From: Lichenicola sp964249735
Lineage (GTDB): Bacteria; Pseudomonadota; Alphaproteobacteria; Acetobacterales; Acetobacteraceae
DNA length: 21,503 nucleotides
NCBI GenBank assembly: GCA_964249735.1
Contig: CAXUDP010000060.1
Coordinates: 1 to 21,503 of the forward strand
Direction: 5' to 3'
Under the pieces are notes generated by a model. That model did not search any database. It saw nothing but the letters and a program-made list of their open reading frames with translations, and was not told the origin of the DNA. Shown in pieces: positions 1-8,094 of the stretch; the first letter of the stretch is position 1; every line of letters begins with the position of its first letter. The position numbers were made by a program, and so were the translations under genes.

Positions 1-1498
1 CTGATCACGGGTGCTGACGAGGCGGGCTTCGAGCAGATCGAGCTTGGCGCGACCATACGTCTGCCGCTTGACCAGCTTTAGCCTGGTGATCTGACCCTCC
101 ACCTGACCACTGGACCAGGGCGAGTTGATGGCGGACAGCACCGCGCCGCGATCCTTGCCGATGCCGTTCGCAAACGAGCTCACCAGGCTGTTCCTGGCTC
201 GGGCGATCCACAGGTCGAGGCTCCCGCAGGCGCGCTTGCGGATCACGACGTGGAAAGCGGCGACGATCTCGCGTGCCTCCACCAGTGCTGGCACTCCGGC
301 CTCGATGCCGGCGATCGCGACCGTCTGCGGCCCACTGAGGCTGTCGCGGCCGTAGTCAGCAGCCGTGTCAGGGTGCGGGCGGACGGAACCGCTGCAGTCG
401 CTCGAGCTCGAGCCTGTCGGCATGGCGTCGCCGCGTTGCCCATTCGCCGATGATCCGTCTCGATCCTCTGAACCCTCCGAGTTTCAGCCGCCGCCACATC
501 TCCGCGCTGTTGTGAGCTCCTGCGGCCCGTTGCGCATCCAGCCATGGGAGATGGAGCTCGAGCGAGCTTTCCCGGGTGCGGAACACGTCGGAGCGTTGTC
601 CGCGCAGGATCTGCCTGACCAGCCCGCGGCTGTGCCCGGTCCGCCGGACGATCTCCTTGATGCTCATGCCGACCCGGGCCTGCTCCAGCACCACGGCATT
701 GGTATCCTCCCGCTGGAGGTAGCCCTCGTATTGGATGCGCTCAGCTGCGGTGAGCAGCGCCGGGTTCAGGGTCGTGGCGCCGATCACCTGGCGGATGGCG
801 CGCATCGACTGCCGCACCGCCTCGGCGAACGCCCGGCTGGCGTTCTCCATCAGGTGCCAGCGATCAGCGACCTGCACCGCATGGGGCAATGCCCTCGCCG
901 CGGCCAGCGCGTAGTTGCCGTTCCGGTCCCGCGCGACAACGGCGATCTGGGGCTGGCCTGCCAGCCACGCCTCGGCGGTGCCGGCCCCTCGGTCCGGCAG
1001 CAGGCAGACCACGCGGCGACGCTCCAGGTCACATACCAGCGTGCCGTAGCGCTAATTCCGGCGCCACGCCCAGTCATCGATGCCGATCACGGTCGGGGCC
1101 GCGATAGGCGGCCGTGCCCGCCGTCGCACCAGCCGCAGCAGCGTGTCGTTGCCCACCACCAGCATCAGCCGCCGGGCGAAACTGGCAGCCGGCCAGCCAC
1201 CGAGCGCCAGACCAAGATGGTGGAGCAGATCATCAACCCGGGCGGTCCGGCGGCCCCAGGGGCGCAGGATCCCGCCGTGGAAGCGCTCGGTGAAGATCCG
1301 CTGCGAACACTGCGCCATGTCGCAGCGGAAGCGCCGAGCCGTGACCAGCAGCCGCACCGCCTTGCCGCTGAGCGGCAGATCGAGAACCATCCTGAGGTAG
1401 CGGCTGTGGACCCGTCGGGTGGAGCTGCCGCATGCCGGACATCGCCCGGCTGCCGCCATCGCCCGGACCGTGATGATCGTGCTGGACCCTTCCACCAC
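1..1498 (-). pseudogene. ISL3-family transposase, broken and partial
   Basis: This is a decayed DDE transposase of the ISL3 family. The N-terminal part (from about 1498) has the family's zinc-finger start, CPACGSSTRRVHSRYLR, followed by RRFRCD and the core IGIDDWAWRR. An in-frame TAG at 1052-1054 then interrupts it, although the next codons continue the family sequence in the same frame (RYGTLVCDLERRRVV, then VADRWHLMEN). Near 390 and again near 350 the frame shifts twice: SARTLTRLLTT reads in one frame, SLSGPQTVAIAGIEAGVPALVEAREIV in another. The C-terminal core SPWSSGQVEGQITRLKLVKRQ is readable down to position 1, so the end lies outside the window. The reading also continues upstream of the GTG at 1498 to about 1575 (LRPSELVPQELAVESAVVEG), so the original start was probably there. 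With one nonsense codon and two frameshifts it cannot make a full transposase. Confidence 0.88.
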
Positions 1499-1575
1499 GG
1501 CGCTTTCGACAGCCAGTTCCTGAGGGACCAGCTCAGACGGACGAAGAGCTTTCGGTATGCGGCTGACCTCCCTGT

Positions 1576-1920
1576 GGACCTGCAGCCGAGAGAACAGCCA
1601 GCGTCACCAAAAGCGCGTCAGAATCAGTATCCAATGCCGATCCACAGACTCCCAGACTGCCCGCCCGCCGCCTCCCTGCGAGGGCGATCCTCCGCGGCAC
1701 GGCAGGCGTTCGCCTGCTCGTCAGCACAGGTGGCCGCTTCTGTAGTAGATGGAGCCTGTAGTCGCCAAGCATGCAGCCGCTCCAGTTCATCAGGTAGCGG
1801 CGCGGCGGGGTCGGAGCGCGAGCTGTCGCGGCACCTCCAGGCTGGTCCGTTGTGGCCGCGATGTCGATGCACCGCCGCGTTACCGATCCGGCGAAGATCT
1901 TAAAACAAGTCGAGGATTTA
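1576..1920. other. Gap with no recognisable gene
   Basis: This stretch lies between the presumed 5' end of the ISL3 transposase and the end of the IS5 remnant. The open frames on both strands read as low-complexity Arg/Ala/Ser-rich shadow sequence and match no family I recognise. It may contain the left end of the ISL3 element and older flanking DNA, but I could not identify a terminal inverted repeat. Confidence 0.5.
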
Positions 1921-1940
1921 GAGAACCTTTCAAAACCTGC
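1921..1940. repeat. Candidate terminal end of the IS5-family remnant
   Basis: GAGAACCTTTCAAAACCTGC begins here, one base before the transposase stop codon at 1942-1944. Read from the transposase strand it is the kind of AGGTTTTGAAA...CTC terminus that closes many IS5-family (IS427-type) elements just after the transposase stop. It follows a TTTA, compatible with the short TA-containing targets of this group. I found no matching copy beyond the damaged other end (2560-2790), consistent with loss of that end. Confidence 0.4.
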
Positions 1941-1941
1941 G

Positions 1942-2560
1942 CTACAGTTTGTTGAAGCAGATGAGCGAGCAGGCGAAAGTGGTGAGGGCGTGGTGGATGT
2001 CGCTTCTGCGCTCGTAGCGTGTGACAAGCCGGCGAAAGCGGTTGATCCAGGCGAAGGCGCGCTCGATGACCCACCTATGGCGGCCCAGCTTCTGGCTGAT
2101 TCCAACGCCCCGCCGCGCGACGCGTGGAGCGATCCCGCGACGGCGGCAGGCTTGAGGGCAGCGTCGATGGTCGAAGGCTTTATCGGCGTGGAATTTGTCC
2201 AGCCGACGCCGTCTTCGACCTGCCTTGCCATCGGTCGCCGGGATGCTGTCGAGCGACTCCTCGAACGGCATGCTGTCGTTGGTGTTTACGCCCGTCAGGA
2301 GGAAGGCGAGATACATGCCGTTCCGGTCGGCGGCAAGATGACGCTTCGTGCCGAGCCAGCCTCGATCGGTTGGGTTCGGCTCCGTCTTATCACTCCCTTT
2401 TGGCAGCAGGAAACGCGCTGTCCATGCACGCCCGGCTTCAGTCGATCCGGTTGGCAGCTCGCAGCCGACGCAGCAGCTCGCGGTGCAGCCCGTCCCAGAC
2501 ATCTGCCTCCTGCCAGTCCCGCAAACGCCGCCAGCACTTGATGCCGGAGATGGTTCATGA
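1942..2560 (-). pseudogene. IS5-family (IS427-like) transposase, truncated and broken
   Basis: The C-terminal half is a clear IS5-type DDE transposase: NPTDRGWLGTKRHLAADRNG, FLLTGVNTNDSMPFEE, DKFHADKAFDHRRC, then LGRHRWVIERAFAWINRFRRL (split in two here only for length) and the terminal ALTTFACSLICFNKL. The N-terminal half, in another frame, reads GIKCWRRLRDWQEADVWDGL and then hits a TGA at 2438-2440 where the family has Trp (IDWSRA). A small deletion near 2388-2400 (the K-R-G-G-E-K-T region) shifts the frame between the halves. Upstream of the GIKCW motif at about 2550 the family sequence stops altogether, so the first quarter of the protein is missing. It is a dead remnant. Confidence 0.85.
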
Positions 2561-2660
2561 CATCGGCAATTGTCGGAGTGTCCAATCTGGCACCCATCGG
2601 ATTTCGGATCTTCAACGGATACCAGCCTCCCCATGGAATGGCGGCCTGCTCATCCCCAGA

Positions 2661-2674
2661 ATTCGCATGCGAAT
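2661..2674. promoter_or_regulatory. Perfect 14-bp palindrome upstream of the debranching gene
   Basis: ATTCGCATGCGAAT is its own reverse complement and lies 113 bases upstream of the debranching gene start, in the short unassigned gap after the IS5 remnant. It could be a dimeric regulator's operator, or a relic of a mobile-element end. No regulator gene is next to it and no second copy was seen here. Confidence 0.35.
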
Positions 2675-2787
2675 CTCAAAGGCAGGACACACAGCGTGCA
2701 CGGCTTCCGTTCGGCGATCACTCTCGTGCAACGAAAGCGGCCTCCTCGTGTTGAAGTCTATCGGTCAAGACGCCGGGAGCCAAGCAG

Positions 2788-4977
2788 ATGCCCTTCAAGG
2801 TCCAGGTCGGTCCGCCGCAGATCGCCATCCACCAGGGACAGACGGTGCTCATCTCGGAAGAGAACGGGCAGATCGCCTGGCCCTCCGACAAGGGGCTCTA
2901 CTTCCGCGACACGCGGCTGATCAGCGCCTGGTCAATCTATGCCAACGGTGCTCCCTGGGTGCTGCTCAACGGCGGCGCCATCGACTATTATACGTCCCGC
3001 ATCTTCCTCACCAATGCGGACGTGCTGACGCAGGACGGCGCCGTCGCCGCGCGCACCCTGTCACTGGTGATCAGCCGCGAGGTCGATGGCGGCATCCACG
3101 AAGACCTGGACATCACCAACCACGGCCTCCACCCCGTCCGGTTCAACTTGGAACTCTCGCTGCGCTGCGACTTCGCCGACACGTTCGAGGTGAAGTCGGA
3201 CAAGATCGTCCGTCGCGGCCGGATCACCACGCAGTGGGACCCGGCCGGTCAGTCGTTGACGAACACCTACCGCAACGACGACTTCGTCCGCGCGGTGACG
3301 ATCACCGCAGCGGGAGCCGAAGCGCTCTACGCCAACGGTCGGCTGAGCTTCGCCATCGACCTCGAGCCCGGTGCAAGCTGGCATTGCTGCCTGCACTACG
3401 ATCTTCTCGACTGCGGGCACGAGATCGTGGCCCCACGCAACTGCGTCGCCCATAACGCCGACAACCGCCAGGCCGCCGACCTGCGCGACTGGCAGCGCCG
3501 CGTGATGAAGATCAGCACCTCCAACGAGGAGTTCTACCGCTTCTTCCACCAGGCGACCGCCGACATGGCGGCGCTCCGCTTGCCGATCGGCGACGGCGAC
3601 CACATGGCGTTCATGCCTGCCGCCGGGCTGCCCTGGTTCATGGCGCCGTTCGGCCGCGACAGCCTGATCGTGTCGCTGCAGAACCTGACCATCTATCCGG
3701 ATTTCGCCGCTGGAACGCTGGCGGTCCTGCAGGGCCTGCAGGCCACGACGCGCGATGACTACCGCGACGCGGAGCCCGGCAAGATCATGCACGAGCTGCG
3801 CTACGGCGAGCTCGCCCATTTCAAGCTGATCCCGCACACGCCCTATTACGGCACCGCCGACGCGACACCGCTCTGGCTGATCACCCTCCACGCGGCCTGG
3901 CGCGCGACCGGCCGGCGCGACCTGCTCGACCGTCACCTCGAAGCCGCCGAGGCCTGCCTCGCCTGGATCGACAACTATGGCGACCGCGACGGCGACGGGT
4001 TCCAGGAGTACCAGACCCGGTCCTCCGCCGGCTACGAGAACATGGGCTGGAAGGATAGCGGCGACGCGGTGATGTATCCCGACGGCAGCCTGGTGCGCGG
4101 ACCGAAGGCGCTGTGCGAGCTGCAGGGCTACGTCTACGACGCCTGGCGTCGGATGGCGCACATCTTCGACCACCTCGGCGACACGGCCCGCGCCTCCACC
4201 TTGCGCGAAAAGGCGGCCCGGCTGTTCGAGCGCTTCAACGCCCTGTTCTGGAACGAGGCCGAGGGCACCTACGCCTACGCGCTGGACGGCGACAAGAAGC
4301 CGGTGCTGTCGGTCGTCTCCAACCCCGGCCACTGCCTGTGGTCGGGGATCGTGCCGCCGGACCGGGCGGCGCGCGTCGTGGCACGGCTGATGCAGCCGGA
4401 CATGTGGTCTGGCTGGGGCATACGCACCCTGTCGGCCGCGCACCGGTCCTTCAACCCGTACGCCTACCAGCTCGGCGCCGTCTGGCCACACGACAACTCC
4501 CTGATCGCGATGGGCTTCAAGCGCTACGGCTTCGGCGCGGAGGCGGCGCAGGTTGCCCGCGACATCAGCGGCGCCGCCGGTCATTTCGGCGACAACCAGC
4601 TGCCCGAGCTGTATGCCGGCATCCAGAAGGACGGCAGCAACTTCCCGGTGCAGTATCTCGGCGCCAACGTGCCGCAGGCCTGGGCGGCCGGCTCCGCCTT
4701 CACCCTGCTGCAGTCGATGCTCGGCCTGCTGCCCGATGCGGTCGCCGGCCGGGTGTTCATCGATCCCGAGCTTCCCGACTGGCTGCCCGACGTCACGATC
4801 CAGGATCTCACCGTCGGCGCCCAGGACTACTCGATCCGGTTCTGGCGCGACGGCGCGGCGACGCGCCATCAGGTCCTGTCCGGCGATCCGGCCAGCGTCG
4901 AGCGACGCAGCTTCGGGATCAGCATCGACCCGCCGGCTGCCGCGCAGCAGGCAGGCGGCACGATCCCCGCCGCCTGA
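2788..4977 (+). CDS. Glycogen debranching-type amylo-alpha-1,6-glucosidase
   Basis: A 729-residue cytoplasmic protein (no signal peptide) predicted to hydrolyse alpha-1,6 branch points or related alpha-glucans. Residues about 10-225 form the N-terminal beta-sandwich of bacterial debranching proteins (GDE_N_bis type; note the segment GLYFRDTRLIS at 37-47). Residues about 240-700 form an (alpha/alpha)6 barrel with the hallmark strings PFGRDSL (287-293), GWKDSGD (420-426), QLGAVWPHDNSLIA, and QLPELYAG followed by PQAWAAGSAF. By analogy with the family, the Asp in WKDSGD and the Glu in PELYAG are the likely catalytic pair. The length is normal for the family. The ATG at 2788 follows a purine-rich GGGAGCCAAGCAG. 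No glycogen synthase or branching enzyme lies nearby, so it stands alone between IS debris and a convergent operon. The substrate cannot be fixed from sequence; sucrose-induced or trehalose-related roles are possible. Confidence 0.9.
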   Translation: MPFKVQVGPPQIAIHQGQTVLISEENGQIAWPSDKGLYFRDTRLISAWSIYANGAPWVLLNGGAIDYYTSRIFLTNADVLTQDGAVAARTLSLVISREVDGGIHEDLDITNHGLHPVRFNLELSLRCDFADTFEVKSDKIVRRGRITTQWDPAGQSLTNTYRNDDFVRAVTITAAGAEALYANGRLSFAIDLEPGASWHCCLHYDLLDCGHEIVAPRNCVAHNADNRQAADLRDWQRRVMKISTSNEEFYRFFHQATADMAALRLPIGDGDHMAFMPAAGLPWFMAPFGRDSLIVSLQNLTIYPDFAAGTLAVLQGLQATTRDDYRDAEPGKIMHELRYGELAHFKLIPHTPYYGTADATPLWLITLHAAWRATGRRDLLDRHLEAAEACLAWIDNYGDRDGDGFQEYQTRSSAGYENMGWKDSGDAVMYPDGSLVRGPKALCELQGYVYDAWRRMAHIFDHLGDTARASTLREKAARLFERFNALFWNEAEGTYAYALDGDKKPVLSVVSNPGHCLWSGIVPPDRAARVVARLMQPDMWSGWGIRTLSAAHRSFNPYAYQLGAVWPHDNSLIAMGFKRYGFGAEAAQVARDISGAAGHFGDNQLPELYAGIQKDGSNFPVQYLGANVPQAWAAGSAFTLLQSMLGLLPDAVAGRVFIDPELPDWLPDVTIQDLTVGAQDYSIRFWRDGAATRHQVLSGDPASVERRSFGISIDPPAAAQQAGGTIPAA

Positions 4978-5346
4978 TCACCCCCCGCGGCGGGCTTCTG
5001 CCGCGGAAGCGGCCCCTCTACGCGGAATCCGCCACGCCAGCACGCTGTCGTCGATGAGGCTGGCCGGCGCGCTCACCGTGCACGGCAGGGCGACGCCGAA
5101 CAGCAACACCAGCCAGAAGGTGGCAGCACCGCCGACGGCGCCGAGCACGATGACCGTGTCCAGCATCAGGGTGCGCCGATGCAGGCGGACCGGATGCCTC
5201 TGCATCAACGCCCTGCGCTTGTCGTCCTGCTGATCGGCCACCGCCCCCGCGATCTGCTTCAGAGGGTCCGACACCCGGGTGAGGCGGGCGTTGAACAGGT
5301 TCAGCGACGCATCCACGCCGGACAAGGGAAGCGTGATGGGAGCCAC
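4978..5346 (-). CDS. Small single-span membrane protein, DUF2721-like
   Basis: A 122-residue protein that I do not recognise with certainty. The segment at 17-30 (LFNARLTRVSDPLK), then an Arg-rich stretch (RRALMQRHPVRLHRR, 44-58) leading into one strong transmembrane helix (about 61-86), recalls the DUF2721 pattern of a NARLARV-type motif, charged linker and hydrophobic segment. The N-terminal hydrophobic segment usual in that family is short or missing here. I chose the GTG start at 5346 because GGGAG lies 8 bases upstream. It is last in a minus-strand group after the cytochrome c gene (62-base gap). Its TGA abuts the TGA of the convergent debranching gene, the two forming a TGATCA palindrome. 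An alternative is a divergent or truncated inner-membrane protein of unknown role. Confidence 0.6.
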   Translation of the reverse strand: MAPITLPLSGVDASLNLFNARLTRVSDPLKQIAGAVADQQDDKRRALMQRHPVRLHRRTLMLDTVIVLGAVGGAATFWLVLLFGVALPCTVSAPASLIDDSVLAWRIPRRGAASAAEARRGG

Positions 5347-5408
5347 CGTTTCGCGCTCCCGCCGGGCAGGACCAGGACGGGCGACGGGATCGCGAACGCC
5401 GTCCCGTT

Positions 5409-5861
5409 CTACGGAAGCGGGTGCTGGGCGTCGAGCGCCTTGCGCTCCTGCGCCACCGCGGCTGCGGTCAGGGTGCGGGCGCGCGCCGCGGACACGTCCG
5501 CCTCGGCGAGGGTGGGCGGCGGCCTGCTGTCGCCGAGCGACGAGATCCAGTCCAGCACCGCGACGATCTCGTCGTCCTTGAGGTGCGAGAAGGCCGGCAT
5601 GTAGCCGACATAGGTGTCGCCGGCGGCCTGGATCGAGCCCGCCATGCCGTGCGTCAGCACGTCGGCCAGATAATGCCGGCCTTCCGGGGTGGAGGCGATC
5701 TTGTCGACCCGGTTCTTCAGCGGCGGATACTGCCCCGCCAGCCCCGCGGCATTGGCCTGGTGACAGCTCGAGCATTGCTGCGTGTAGAGCTCGGCGCCCG
5801 ACGGGGCAGCCGCCGCCGCGCCCGGGATCAGCAGGGCGAGGAGGACGAGCCGCGTCGTCAC
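5409..5861 (-). CDS. Secreted class I cytochrome c (c-553-like)
   Basis: A 150-residue exported electron-transfer protein. The N-terminus (TTRLVLLALLIPGAAAAA, 2-19) is a signal peptide with probable cleavage after the Ala run. The haem attachment motif is CSSCH (Cys30, Cys33, His34) and the likely sixth ligand is Met88 in VGYMPAF, giving a single haem c. The C-terminal helix EIVAVLDWISSLGD closes the fold, and a short charged tail follows. The GTG at 5861 is preferred because it places the signal peptide at the very N-terminus; an upstream in-frame Met would add a long non-hydrophobic tail. No oxidase or dehydrogenase gene is adjacent, so the partner is unknown. It lies between gph and the small membrane protein, all on the minus strand. 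Confidence 0.85.
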   Translation of the reverse strand: MTTRLVLLALLIPGAAAAAPSGAELYTQQCSSCHQANAAGLAGQYPPLKNRVDKIASTPEGRHYLADVLTHGMAGSIQAAGDTYVGYMPAFSHLKDDEIVAVLDWISSLGDSRPPPTLAEADVSAARARTLTAAAVAQERKALDAQHPLP

Positions 5862-5977
5862 CGAACATGGTCCGGCAGGATGGTCGGGCGGGTGCGCATC
5901 GCGGATCGGGCTCCATGCATCGGGTTGCGGGAGCAGGCTGCCTGCACAAGCCATGCCAGAGCTTCGTCGTCCAGCCG

Positions 5978-6664
5978 TCAGGTCGGGACCCGTCGCGGGT
6001 CGAGCAGGCGCGCGGCGACGGCAGGCACCTCGGCCGGGTCGCCGGCTACCGCGCTGGCGCCGGCCTGCATCTCCGGGCCGCCATAGCCCCATCCGGCGAA
6101 GATCGACGGGATGCCGGCGCCACGCGCGGCGGCGACGTCGTTGCGGTGGTCGCCGATCATCACCGTCCGCTCGCGCCGTCCACTCGCCAGCCCGATCGTG
6201 CCGAGCAGATGGGCGGGGTCGGGCTTGCGCGATGGGAAGCTGTCGCCGCCGCCGATCGCGGCGAACCAGGCGCCGATCCCGAGTGCCGCGAGCAGCAGGC
6301 GCGCGTCGGCCGCCGGCTTGTTGGTGCACACGGCGAGCTGCCAGCCCCCTGCCAGTGCCTCCTCCAGCATGGCGGCGATCCCGGGGAACAGGCGCGAGCT
6401 GTCGGCGGCGTGCACCGCGTAGTCGGCCATGTAGGCGCTGACCGCCCGCCCGTCCGGCACCGCCCGCCGGCTGAGCAGCACGCGCTCGACCAGCGCGAGC
6501 AGGCCGTCGCCCACCATCGGCCGCAGCTCGTCCGCCTCGATGTGCGGCAGCGCCCGCCGGTCCAGCATGCGGTTGGCGCAGGCGACGAGGTCGGGAACGC
6601 TGTCGACCAGGGTGCCGTCAAGGTCGAACACCAGCAGGGGCAGGTCGCGTGGAGATCGGGTCAT
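5978..6664 (-). CDS. gph: HAD-family phosphoglycolate phosphatase
   Basis: A 228-residue cytoplasmic HAD phosphatase of the Gph/CbbZ type, predicted to hydrolyse 2-phosphoglycolate (salvage of DNA-repair or oxygenase by-products). The motifs are FDLDGTLVDS (Asp14 nucleophile, Asp16 acid/base), CTNKP with Thr114 (motif II), SRKPDP with Lys147 (motif III) and GDHRNDV with Asp172/Asp176 (motif IV, Mg2+). A helical cap lies at about residues 22-95. Length and start (ATG 6664) match the family. It is first in the minus-strand group gph-cytochrome c-membrane protein, with a 116-base gap before the cytochrome gene, and is divergent from glmU across 83 bases. Related HAD phosphatases (sugar phosphates, pyrophosphate) cannot be excluded from motifs alone. 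Confidence 0.85.
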   Translation of the reverse strand: MTRSPRDLPLLVFDLDGTLVDSVPDLVACANRMLDRRALPHIEADELRPMVGDGLLALVERVLLSRRAVPDGRAVSAYMADYAVHAADSSRLFPGIAAMLEEALAGGWQLAVCTNKPAADARLLLAALGIGAWFAAIGGGDSFPSRKPDPAHLLGTIGLASGRRERTVMIGDHRNDVAAARGAGIPSIFAGWGYGGPEMQAGASAVAGDPAEVPAVAARLLDPRRVPT

Positions 6665-6710
6665 GCAGCAATCCGTAACGGTTGTTGATCGGTTCCGGTT
6701 CGGGCCGGGT

Positions 6711-6739
6711 TTGACGGCATCCGCATGGACCGCTACCGC
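6711..6739 (+). promoter_or_regulatory. Weak candidate promoter for glmU
   Basis: In the 83-base divergent gap, TTGACG (6711-6716) is followed after 17 bases by TACCGC (6734-6739), a good -35 and a poor -10. It would put transcription start almost at the glmU ATG, implying a leaderless or nearly leaderless message, which matches the lack of a clear Shine-Dalgarno sequence there. Confidence 0.22.
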
Positions 6740-6747
6740 CAGCAGAG

Positions 6748-8094
6748 ATGTCCCAACGCGTCGACGCCACCGCCATCCTGCTTGCCGCCGGCCTCGGCAC
6801 CCGCATGAAATCCGTCCGGCCGAAGGCGCTGCACCCGATCGCCGGCCGGCCGATGCTGCGCCACCTCATCGACAGCTGCGCCGCGGTGTTCGAGCGCATC
6901 GTGGTGGTGGCGGGTCCCGAGACGGCGGCGCTGGAGGCGGTCGCCAGCCCGCATCCGGTGGTGGTGCAGCGGGACCGGCTCGGCACCGCGCACGCGGCGC
7001 TGCAGGCGGCCTCACTGTTCGGCACCGGCGACGTGGCGGTGCTGTACGCCGACAACCCGCTGGTCTCGCCGGACACGCTGGCCCGACTGGTCGCGCGCCG
7101 GCAGGAGAACCACACCGGTCTGGCGCTGCTGGCGATGCGTCCGGCGGATCCGGGCCGCTACGGGCGGCTGGTGACGGAGCCGGACGGTGCCGGCGGCGAG
7201 ACCGTGCGACGGATCGTCGAGTGGGCCGACGCTACCCCGTCGGAGCGGGCGATCGGCCTGTGCAACGCAGGCGTTCTGTGCGCCGCCGCCGATGACTTCG
7301 CCCGCTGGCTCGGGGAGGTGCGCAACGCCAACGCCAAGGGCGAGTACTACCTCACCGACGTGGTGGCGCTGGCCGCCGCCGAGGGCGCGCTCGTGCGCCA
7401 TGTCGAGGCGCCGGAGGAGGAGCTGCGCGGCATCAACTCGCGTGTGGAGCTGGCCGAGGCGGAAGCCGCGGTGCAGCGCCGGCTGCGAGGCCGGGCGATG
7501 GAGAACGGCGCCACCCTGCTGGCGCCGGACACGGTGTTCCTGTGCGCCGACACGGTGCTGGGCCCCGACGTCACCGTGCACCAGAACGTGGTGTTCGGCC
7601 CCGGCGTGACGGTTGGGGCCGGAGCCGAGATACGCGCCTTCAGCCACCTGGAGGGCGCCGTGGTGGGCGAGGGGGCGCTGATCGGCCCCTATGCGCGGCT
7701 GCGTCCCGGCACGGTGGTGGAGGCGCTCGCACACGTCGGCAACTTCGTCGAGCTGAAGGCGACCCGTCTCGGCACGGGCGCCAAGGCCAACCACCTGGCC
7801 TACCTGGGCGACGCCGCGATCGGCGCCGGCAGCAACATCGGCGCCGGCACCATCACCTGCAACTACGACGGCGTATCCAAGCACCGCACCGCGATCGGCA
7901 CGGACGTGTTCGTCGGCTCCAACGCCACCCTGGTGGCGCCGGTGTCGCTCGGCGACCGCGCCTTCGTCGCCGCCGGCAGCACGATCACCGACGACGTGTC
8001 CGCGGACGCGCTGGCGTTCGGACGGGCGAGACAGGACACCAAGCCGGGACGGGGTGCCACCCTGCGTGCCCGGTTGAAACGGGAGAAGGCTTGA
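6748..8094 (+). CDS. glmU: Bifunctional GlmU: GlcN-1-P acetyltransferase / GlcNAc-1-P uridylyltransferase
   Basis: A 448-residue cytoplasmic enzyme making UDP-GlcNAc for peptidoglycan and lipid A in two steps. Residues about 5-230 form the pyrophosphorylase domain with the nucleotide-binding signature LLAAGLGTRM (11-20) and Lys26, the Mg2+ Asp in LYADNPL, and YGRLV. Residues about 250-440 are a left-handed beta-helix acetyltransferase with hexapeptide repeats (VTVGAGAEI, AAIGAGSNIGAGTITCNYDG). The catalytic His of NHLAYLGDA is about residue 349. Length is normal for the family. The stop overlaps the glmS start by one base (TGATG), implying translational coupling. The start at 6748 lacks a strong ribosome binding site. 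Confidence 0.96.
   Translation: MSQRVDATAILLAAGLGTRMKSVRPKALHPIAGRPMLRHLIDSCAAVFERIVVVAGPETAALEAVASPHPVVVQRDRLGTAHAALQAASLFGTGDVAVLYADNPLVSPDTLARLVARRQENHTGLALLAMRPADPGRYGRLVTEPDGAGGETVRRIVEWADATPSERAIGLCNAGVLCAAADDFARWLGEVRNANAKGEYYLTDVVALAAAEGALVRHVEAPEEELRGINSRVELAEAEAAVQRRLRGRAMENGATLLAPDTVFLCADTVLGPDVTVHQNVVFGPGVTVGAGAEIRAFSHLEGAVVGEGALIGPYARLRPGTVVEALAHVGNFVELKATRLGTGAKANHLAYLGDAAIGAGSNIGAGTITCNYDGVSKHRTAIGTDVFVGSNATLVAPVSLGDRAFVAAGSTITDDVSADALAFGRARQDTKPGRGATLRARLKREKA

Noticed and set aside
365..1903. 512-codon plus-strand frame over the ISL3 remnant
   Set aside because: It is antisense to a recognisable transposase and its own translation shows no family motif.
1533..2231. 232-codon minus-strand frame between the two IS remnants
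   Set aside because: It runs antisense-like through the IS5 end in a frame that does not match transposase, Ser/Ala/Arg-rich, no motif.
3061..4869. 602-codon open frame antisense to the debranching enzyme
   Set aside because: The plus-strand frame has clear catalytic motifs; the antisense translation is low-complexity Val/Gly/Ala/Arg sequence.
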